Below, piece after piece: positions 13,084 through 18,043 of a stretch of DNA of 18,043 bases. This stretch comes from JBAXTE01 sp964653595 (GTDB lineage: Bacteria > Bacteroidota > Bacteroidia > Bacteroidales > WCHB1-69): assembly GCA_964653595.1 (NCBI GenBank), contig CAZZHH010000064.1:1-18043 (forward strand), in the 5' to 3' direction. Within the stretch, counting starts at the first letter, position 1. Each line of letters opens with the position of its first letter. Below the pieces are notes generated by a model. The model worked only from the letters and a program-made list of their open reading frames with translations, was not told where the DNA came from and did not search any database. A program made the position numbers and the translations under genes.

Positions 13084-15255
13084 TCAATTGTTCTCCGTTT
13101 CGTTAATATGGGCTATAAATTTGGATAGTTCTTTGCCAATTTCAATCAGTTCGTTGTTATTGGTGCTTCTACCCGTAGCGTCATAGCCAATATCTTCGGC
13201 AATTGCCATAAAAATCGGATAGTCGTCCAATGTATTTTGTTTTGCCAAAAAGTATTTTTCGGTTAATTCTTCTTTGAGCAAGTTTACTTTGTCTGTATAT
13301 GCTGTTTGAATTACTGTTTTGTTCGATTGTATTATTTCAGTGATTTCCTTTTTATTGGCTTTAGAGTTTAATGCTTTTGCATCAGCTTCTAATTTCTTAA
13401 TTGCCGTTGCTTTTTCCTTTTCCCATTTTTCTATAGTGCTAACATACTGATAGTTTAACTTTATTTCTGACTTTATTTTTCTTTTGTAAGAAATAATATT
13501 CTCCGTTTGTTTACATTTATGCTTTCTCAAAAACAAAACCGAACTTTTCACACCTGCGCCTGTGGCACTAAAAGCGGTTTGAGGCATAGAAACAACGGCG
13601 ACAATACGAAACATATCCTCTAAGTAATCCCTAACATATTGCATACTGCTATTTGTTAAAACACCATCGGGTAGTACTATTGCCATATAACCATGATCAA
13701 TTAAAAAGCGATGACATTGTTCTATAAATAATGTCTCAGTACTTTGACTTTCTCTTGGTATGTTTTTATTTTGAGTTACTTCGGCTTTAATATCTAACCA
13801 ATCAATTTCTTTTGTACCCAATGAGTATAAACTCAAATATGCTTTTTCGGAAAGTTTTATTGAACTGCCAAAAGGTGGATTTGTAATGATAAAATCAAAT
13901 GAGTTGTATTTAAACTCCCTATTGCCCGATTTCTCCTGCATTTCAATGTCGGATAATAGACCATCCGATGCAATTACATTGGTATGTCCATCATCATGAA
14001 TAATCATATTCATTTTAGCAGTTCGGGCAATTTGGTCGTTTATTTCAATTCCGAAAAGATTTTTTTCAGCAAAGTCGTGCCAATGTTTGTAATGGTCTTT
14101 CTCTTCATTTACAGGGTGGTAATATTCTGTAGCTTGTTCTCTAACTTTATCTAAAGCGTAAAGTAAAAAACCACCGCTTCCACAACTTGTGTCAAGGACT
14201 TTCGATTTATGGTTTATTGGCAAGCATTCAACAATAAACTTCACAATAGGTCTAGGTGTAAAATATGCACCAAACTCGCCTCTGAAAAAAGCTCCCATAA
14301 ATGTTTCAAAGGCTTTCCCTTTGCTATCAAGGTCCGTTTTGTTTAGGTTTATCCTTTGCAGATATTTTACAATTGTTAAAACTTCTTGCTCATTTAATTT
14401 TATACCATCTGAAAATACTTCGGGCGCATCTTTTTCACCAATTGCATAAATCTTCTTTATCCTTTTTAAAAGAACTTCGGGTTCCTCGTCTCGAAAAATT
14501 TGAAAATCATAAGGCTCTCCTGTTTTTCGTGGATGCTTCTCGTCCCAAATTTTACAAAAAACTAACTTATCAAATTCATCAAAAGCTTCAGACGGGTTTC
14601 TTTTACCACCACCCCAAAGTGCTTGATGTGATTGTGTAAAAATCTTTGTCAATTCATTTTCGCTAACAACTTCAAGTTCAAAGAATTTCTGTTTCACATT
14701 GGGGTCGGGTTCACATACAATATTCTCATTAGTAAGTTCGGTATCTGTTTGTGAAACGCCACCTTTTACATATTTAAACGGTGCTAGTTTACTAATTCCA
14801 AATTGAGGTATATCTGGAATCTCAATTCTACTTTTCGGCTTTTTATCAGGAACTTCGTAATACTGATTTTTAATTCGAGAAGTTGTCCAAACATATTTTG
14901 CACCTTCTGCTACAGCATAGCTATATGCTTGGTCAACTGCAATATTAAATTGTTGGTCGGTTAAATCTTCTTTTTTGCATTCAACTAAAATATATGTTTC
15001 TTCGCAATTATCATCGTTATATACAATGATATCTGCTTCTTTGGTTTCCGAACCCATTTGTACAGAAACAAATTGCTTTATTCTATCAACAGAATAGCCA
15101 TAGATTAGAACTAATGTTAAGAAGGTTCCAGCTTGTACTTTCTCTTCAGGATTATTATAATTTCGTTTTTTATTTTGGTGGATATATGTGATAAAATCTC
15201 GATTCTCGTCAAACCGAATTAATCCTTTTTCAATGCCCGTGTCTATTAAATTCAT
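13084..15255 (-). CDS. hsdM: Nuclease-methyltransferase fusion (HsdR_N-type PD-(D/E)xK + HsdM N6-adenine methylase)
   Basis: A 723-residue restriction-modification subunit. Residues about 30-130 form a nuclease-like domain: EEK (37-39), ADIIVYN with Asp75 and ILVECKK with Glu92 and Lys94, the PD-(D/E)xK pattern of the type I R-subunit N-terminus. A linker of about 150 residues leads to the methylase: GAYFTPRPIVKFIVE (motif X region, 329-343), VLDTSCGSGGFLL (motif I, 353-365), FGIEIN (motif II), and FIITNPPFG (motif IV NPPF, 459-462), giving an N6-adenine enzyme. The C-terminus (about 600-700) is a lysine-rich coiled helix for HsdS contact. HsdM subunits are usually about 500 residues; the excess is the nuclease domain. 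No helicase translocase gene is present, so the layout resembles BcgI-like type IIB enzymes. It is first in the operon, with a candidate promoter at 15286-15319. Confidence 0.92.
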   Translation of the reverse strand: MNLIDTGIEKGLIRFDENRDFITYIHQNKKRNYNNPEEKVQAGTFLTLVLIYGYSVDRIKQFVSVQMGSETKEADIIVYNDDNCEETYILVECKKEDLTDQQFNIAVDQAYSYAVAEGAKYVWTTSRIKNQYYEVPDKKPKSRIEIPDIPQFGISKLAPFKYVKGGVSQTDTELTNENIVCEPDPNVKQKFFELEVVSENELTKIFTQSHQALWGGGKRNPSEAFDEFDKLVFCKIWDEKHPRKTGEPYDFQIFRDEEPEVLLKRIKKIYAIGEKDAPEVFSDGIKLNEQEVLTIVKYLQRINLNKTDLDSKGKAFETFMGAFFRGEFGAYFTPRPIVKFIVECLPINHKSKVLDTSCGSGGFLLYALDKVREQATEYYHPVNEEKDHYKHWHDFAEKNLFGIEINDQIARTAKMNMIIHDDGHTNVIASDGLLSDIEMQEKSGNREFKYNSFDFIITNPPFGSSIKLSEKAYLSLYSLGTKEIDWLDIKAEVTQNKNIPRESQSTETLFIEQCHRFLIDHGYMAIVLPDGVLTNSSMQYVRDYLEDMFRIVAVVSMPQTAFSATGAGVKSSVLFLRKHKCKQTENIISYKRKIKSEIKLNYQYVSTIEKWEKEKATAIKKLEADAKALNSKANKKEITEIIQSNKTVIQTAYTDKVNLLKEELTEKYFLAKQNTLDDYPIFMAIAEDIGYDATGRSTNNNELIEIGKELSKFIAHINETENN

Positions 15256-15285
15256 TATTCTTAGTCTTTTAATATTTTACAATCA

Positions 15286-15319
15286 CAAATGTATCAATTT
15301 TCTATGATGTGTCGGCAAA
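15286..15319 (-). promoter_or_regulatory. Candidate Bacteroidota promoter of the restriction-modification operon
   Basis: On the minus strand, TACATTTG (15293-15286) is an exact TAnnTTTG 30 bases before the methylase ATG, with TTTG at 15319-15316. The 22-base spacer is slightly longer than ideal. It lies in the 101-base gap after the S1-repeat gene. Confidence 0.55.
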
Positions 15320-15356
15320 AATATTTGTTTTACACCTTGTTATCTTGCTGCTTTTT

Positions 15357-16328
15357 TTACTCCAATTTGTTATAAGCTATTATTTCATTCCGCTTTTCAA
15401 TCATTTTTTCAAGCGAATTTTTGTCTAATTTGTTTATTATACTATCCTGTATCAACATTTCTGTATCAAGTTCCACTATCCATCTTAGTTCTAAACTCAT
15501 CTTTCTTTCACTAAACCCAGTAACTTCACAATTAATAATTTCACCATCACTTAATTTTCTCTTTGCTTCACTGATTATTCTTCTATACTTTGGTGTATAA
15601 TCTTTTTTTAAAAGAGTGATATTGCCTTTATATTTTTCGTTTACTAAAAATCCAATTTTTGTTCCATCTGGATTTCGAACAACACGCACCCATACTGTTT
15701 TGCCAATTAATTCTTGAGGCTTTCCAGAATTCCAATCTTTTATTTCAGTATTTTGACTAAATATGAACTGCTCATCCTCATTTAATCTTTGGTAACATAA
15801 TTGAATTTCGTCGCCAATGGTGCAATTTAAAAACGAATCTTTAAATCTAAACTGTGACTTATGCATTAATCCGACTAAAGAACCACATTTCCAGTTGAAA
15901 TGACACCCAATATCGACTATGATCCCGTACTTTAACTTTTTAATAATTACTCCAATATATTCTTCTCCAACTATTAATTCTGTTTTTTTGAATTGTGGAA
16001 GATCACCATTTACAATTATTGATAGCGGATCTTTATTAAACTTATGAATTTTACAAAAAAACACTTTGTCTATTAATTTTGGCGAAATAGCAACCCAAGA
16101 ATCAATATCGTAATATTTCCATGGCATGTGATTAAATGAAATAAAAGCAAATAAACCCGAAACTTTTACAACAAAACCCTTCTCTTTAATTTTGATAATT
16201 TTAAAAGGTAAATTTATGTCTTCAAACCGTTGTTTCTCTAAATTTTCTATTAGTTTGTCAAGCCATTCTTTCTTATCGGTTGAACCAAATACAATCTTTA
16301 AATCATTTACAAAATTGTCCCAAATCAT
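15357..16328 (-). CDS. Multi-S1-domain (OB-fold) protein of unknown function
   Basis: A 323-residue protein built from S1-like OB-fold units. The clearest is at about 118-190: LIVGEEYIGVIIKKLKYGII, then VDIGC, a Trp/Cys insert, and SLVGLMHKSQF, the standard G-x-V-x3-x2-G-x-x-V-x-I...G-L-x-H-x-S S1 pattern. Weaker units occupy about 38-110 (FKIIKIKEKGFVVKVSGLFA, FISFNHM) and 206-285 (GKTVWVRVVRNPDGTKIGFL, DGEIINCEVTGF, MSLEL). Such tandem S1 proteins bind single-stranded RNA or structured RNA; ribosomal protein S1 has more repeats and is longer. No catalytic domain is seen. It is very AT-rich like the restriction genes, and lies 101 bases upstream of them and 40 bases after the flippase stop. 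No promoter of its own was found. The link to the restriction operon is by position and composition only. Confidence 0.7.
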   Translation of the reverse strand: MIWDNFVNDLKIVFGSTDKKEWLDKLIENLEKQRFEDINLPFKIIKIKEKGFVVKVSGLFAFISFNHMPWKYYDIDSWVAISPKLIDKVFFCKIHKFNKDPLSIIVNGDLPQFKKTELIVGEEYIGVIIKKLKYGIIVDIGCHFNWKCGSLVGLMHKSQFRFKDSFLNCTIGDEIQLCYQRLNEDEQFIFSQNTEIKDWNSGKPQELIGKTVWVRVVRNPDGTKIGFLVNEKYKGNITLLKKDYTPKYRRIISEAKRKLSDGEIINCEVTGFSERKMSLELRWIVELDTEMLIQDSIINKLDKNSLEKMIEKRNEIIAYNKLE

Positions 16329-16368
16329 GTGTTGTTTTTTTCTTGTTGGTCGTTTTTATTTGTGATTT

Positions 16369-17844
16369 TTATCTAAGTAATTTTACAAGGTTCTTCCGCT
16401 CTATGCCATATTCCACGGCAACAAAAATGAGTAGCAACAAGGTGTTGAACGACATTTTCAGAACCGTGGAATCAAACGGATTGAAGAGGCTTACCACGAA
16501 CAACCCAATGGAAAGTGCAAGTATTCCGAATATTTTTCCCACCTGATAATCGACATGGTAGTACTTTTGTCCGATGATAAAGGAGATTACCATCATAGAA
16601 CCGTAACAGATAAAGGTGGCCCACGCGGAACCCATGTAGCCCATCACCGGAATCAGGAAGTAGTTGAGCGCCAATGTGATGATTGCGCCAATGATGGAGA
16701 TATAGGCGCCGAATCGGGTCTGACCCGTTAGTTTGTACCAGATGGAGAGGTTGTAGAAAATTCCTAAAAAGAGATTTGCCATCAACAAGATCGGCACTAC
16801 GGCGATTCCCTCGCGGAAGTCTTTGCCGATAAAGTGTTGCACCACATCGATGTAAAGCATCACCCCCAAAAAGATAAACGAGCAGGTGAGCACAAAATAG
16901 GTCATCACCAATGAATAGTTCCGTTTGGCATCGCTGTCCTTGGCTTTGGCGAAGAAGAAGGGTTCAGCCGCGTATTTGAACGCCTGGATGAAAATGGTCA
17001 TCAAAATTGAAATCTTGTAGCAGGCGCTGTAAATACCCACCTGACTTTGGGCGATGTCTGCCGGAGACAGTTCCTTCAATAAAATTCGGTCCATGGTCTC
17101 GTTTACAATGCCCGCCAGTCCGAATATCAGTAGGGGAAAGGCATACGAAATCATCTGTTTCCACAATTTCCAGTTGAAAGAGAGGCGGGAGGGGTGTATT
17201 TCGGAAAAGAGTAACAACAAGGTAACTGCACTGGCGGCAAGGTTTGCCAAAAAGATATATCCGATTCCTATTTCCTTGTTATAAATGGCATTCACCACAT
17301 CTGGCATAACGTTCATTTTGAGCAACCAAGGACATAAGATTAGGAAAAAAAGGGTGACAAACACGTTGACGAAAATGTTGGCAAACTTGACGAAAGCGAA
17401 CTTTTGTGGTCGGTTTTGAGCCCTCAATCGGGCAAAGGGCATGGTGCTGATGGCATCGAAAGCAATCACCAATGCGAACCAGGTGATGTATTCTGGGTGG
17501 TTATCATGGCTGAGCAACGAGGCCACATCTTGGTTGTAATAGAGTATGGCCACAATAAAAATCATAGAAGTTACTAAAAGCGAAACCAGCGATGTGCCGT
17601 ATACTTTGTTTTTTTCATCATCGGGCACGGTGGAATTGAACCTGAAAAAGGCCGTTTCCATGCCATAGGTAAGCAATACGATGAGCAGACTCACGTATGC
17701 ATACAATTCTCCCACCACTCCATATTCTCCAGTGCCAAAAATGTAGGTGTGAACCGGAACCATCAAATAATTGATAAGTCTGCTGATGATGCTGGTTCCC
17801 CCGTAAATTACCGTTTGACCGGCTAGTTTTTTAATTGAGCTCAA
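16369..17844 (-). CDS. Wzx-like polysaccharide/lipopolysaccharide flippase (MOP superfamily)
   Basis: A 491-residue inner-membrane protein with 12-14 hydrophobic segments. It belongs to the polysaccharide transporter branch of the MOP/MATE-like superfamily, which flips undecaprenyl-linked sugars. Typical features are the amphipathic start KKLAGQTVIYGGTSIISRLI, a YLMVPVHTYIFGTGEYGVVG first loop, FPLLIFGLAGIVNETMDRIL at the start of the second half, and QAFKYAAEPFFFAKAKD. No glycosyltransferases adjoin it in the window, so the glycan is unknown. DNA is less AT-rich than the S1 and restriction genes beside it. The ATG at 17844 follows a -7 element at 17870-17877. Confidence 0.9.
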   Translation of the reverse strand: MSSIKKLAGQTVIYGGTSIISRLINYLMVPVHTYIFGTGEYGVVGELYAYVSLLIVLLTYGMETAFFRFNSTVPDDEKNKVYGTSLVSLLVTSMIFIVAILYYNQDVASLLSHDNHPEYITWFALVIAFDAISTMPFARLRAQNRPQKFAFVKFANIFVNVFVTLFFLILCPWLLKMNVMPDVVNAIYNKEIGIGYIFLANLAASAVTLLLLFSEIHPSRLSFNWKLWKQMISYAFPLLIFGLAGIVNETMDRILLKELSPADIAQSQVGIYSACYKISILMTIFIQAFKYAAEPFFFAKAKDSDAKRNYSLVMTYFVLTCSFIFLGVMLYIDVVQHFIGKDFREGIAVVPILLMANLFLGIFYNLSIWYKLTGQTRFGAYISIIGAIITLALNYFLIPVMGYMGSAWATFICYGSMMVISFIIGQKYYHVDYQVGKIFGILALSIGLFVVSLFNPFDSTVLKMSFNTLLLLIFVAVEYGIERKNLVKLLR

Positions 17845-17869
17845 AACGATTATAGTTTTTATTACACCA

Positions 17870-17877
17870 CAAAAGTA
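17870..17877 (-). promoter_or_regulatory. Candidate -7 element for the flippase gene
   Basis: TACTTTTG on the minus strand matches TAnnTTTG exactly, 25 bases before the start codon. No TTTG was found at the expected -33 distance, so support rests on the -7 element alone. Confidence 0.45.
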
Positions 17878-17960
17878 ATGAATTTGTTTGTAGATTGACT
17901 ATTATGGTCTTTCTGTACAACAACAATTTGATTGAAAAATTGTATTATCAGTGGGACATT

Positions 17961-17998
17961 AAGTTGAAAGTTTGAAAAGTTCATAAAGTCAAAAGTCT
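17961..17998. repeat. Degenerate AAAGTT/AAAGTC tandem repeat
   Basis: The stretch reads as a series of short units, AAGTTG-AAAGTTTG-AAAAGTTC-ATAAAGTC-AAAAGTC, with a period of about 7-8 bases. Similar low-complexity AAAGTT tracts occur between genes in Bacteroidota. The remaining bases 17878-18043 hold no gene or clear terminator. Confidence 0.5.
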
Positions 17999-18043
17999 TT
18001 TTTAGAGGGTTTTTATTAATCCTGAGAGAATTTTAGATATTTC

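Noticed and set aside
1..18043. CRISPR array, insertion sequence or integron
   Set aside because: No regularly spaced direct repeats, transposase-like protein or terminal inverted repeats were seen.

Overview
The window looks like a chromosome segment of a Bacteroidota (Bacteroidetes) bacterium, probably Bacteroidia. The main evidence is the promoters: several genes are preceded by the phylum-specific -7 element TAnnTTTG, twice with TTTG placed 19-20 bases upstream. The protein families (Rex, TcdA, short TatD, a Bro-N/DinD protein inside a restriction-modification operon) and the mostly AT-rich composition fit this. A finer placement is not possible from the sequence alone.

Left part (1-6.75 kb), AT-rich housekeeping and accessory genes. 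The window opens inside a tRNA-Arg(CCG) gene, followed by an ArsC-family reductase, a CPBP-type membrane protein, and a small secreted protein broken by a frameshift. A strong hairpin terminator comes next. Then there is a HisH/HisF2 (WbuY/WbuZ-like) pair whose HisH is frameshifted at the active-site cysteine and whose usual sugar amidotransferase partner is absent. The redox repressor gene rex has its own clear promoter and is followed by a RibF-like FAD synthetase whose riboflavin-kinase half lacks its signature. Converging on these is a tatD-tcdA operon, also with a clear promoter.

Middle part (6.75-9 kb). A scar at 6.88-7.30 kb joins the 5' end of a secreted protein gene to the 3' end of a flavodoxin-fold NAD(P)H oxidoreductase gene. 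Next is a conspicuously GC-richer pair, mtnA and a class II aldolase, overlapping by ATGA. Together they fit the dihydroxyacetone-phosphate (DHAP) shunt that salvages 5'-methylthioadenosine or 5'-deoxyadenosine.

Right part (9-16.35 kb), a strongly AT-rich block, all on the minus strand. In transcription order it holds an S1-repeat protein, then a restriction-modification operon: a PD-(D/E)xK nuclease domain fused to an N6-adenine methylase (HsdM-like), a Bro-N/DinD-like protein, a two-domain specificity subunit HsdS, and a SWIM zinc-finger protein starting 3 bases after hsdS. No HsdR translocase is present, so the layout resembles BcgI-like type IIB systems rather than a classical type I system. 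This operon, with its two tightly linked accessory genes, is the best candidate for an under-described system here. The window closes with a less AT-rich Wzx-like flippase gene and a short degenerate intergenic repeat.

The base-composition steps at about 7.32, 8.95 and 16.37 kb suggest that the restriction-modification block was inserted between older or differently acquired genes. No integrase, transposase or flanking direct repeat was seen.
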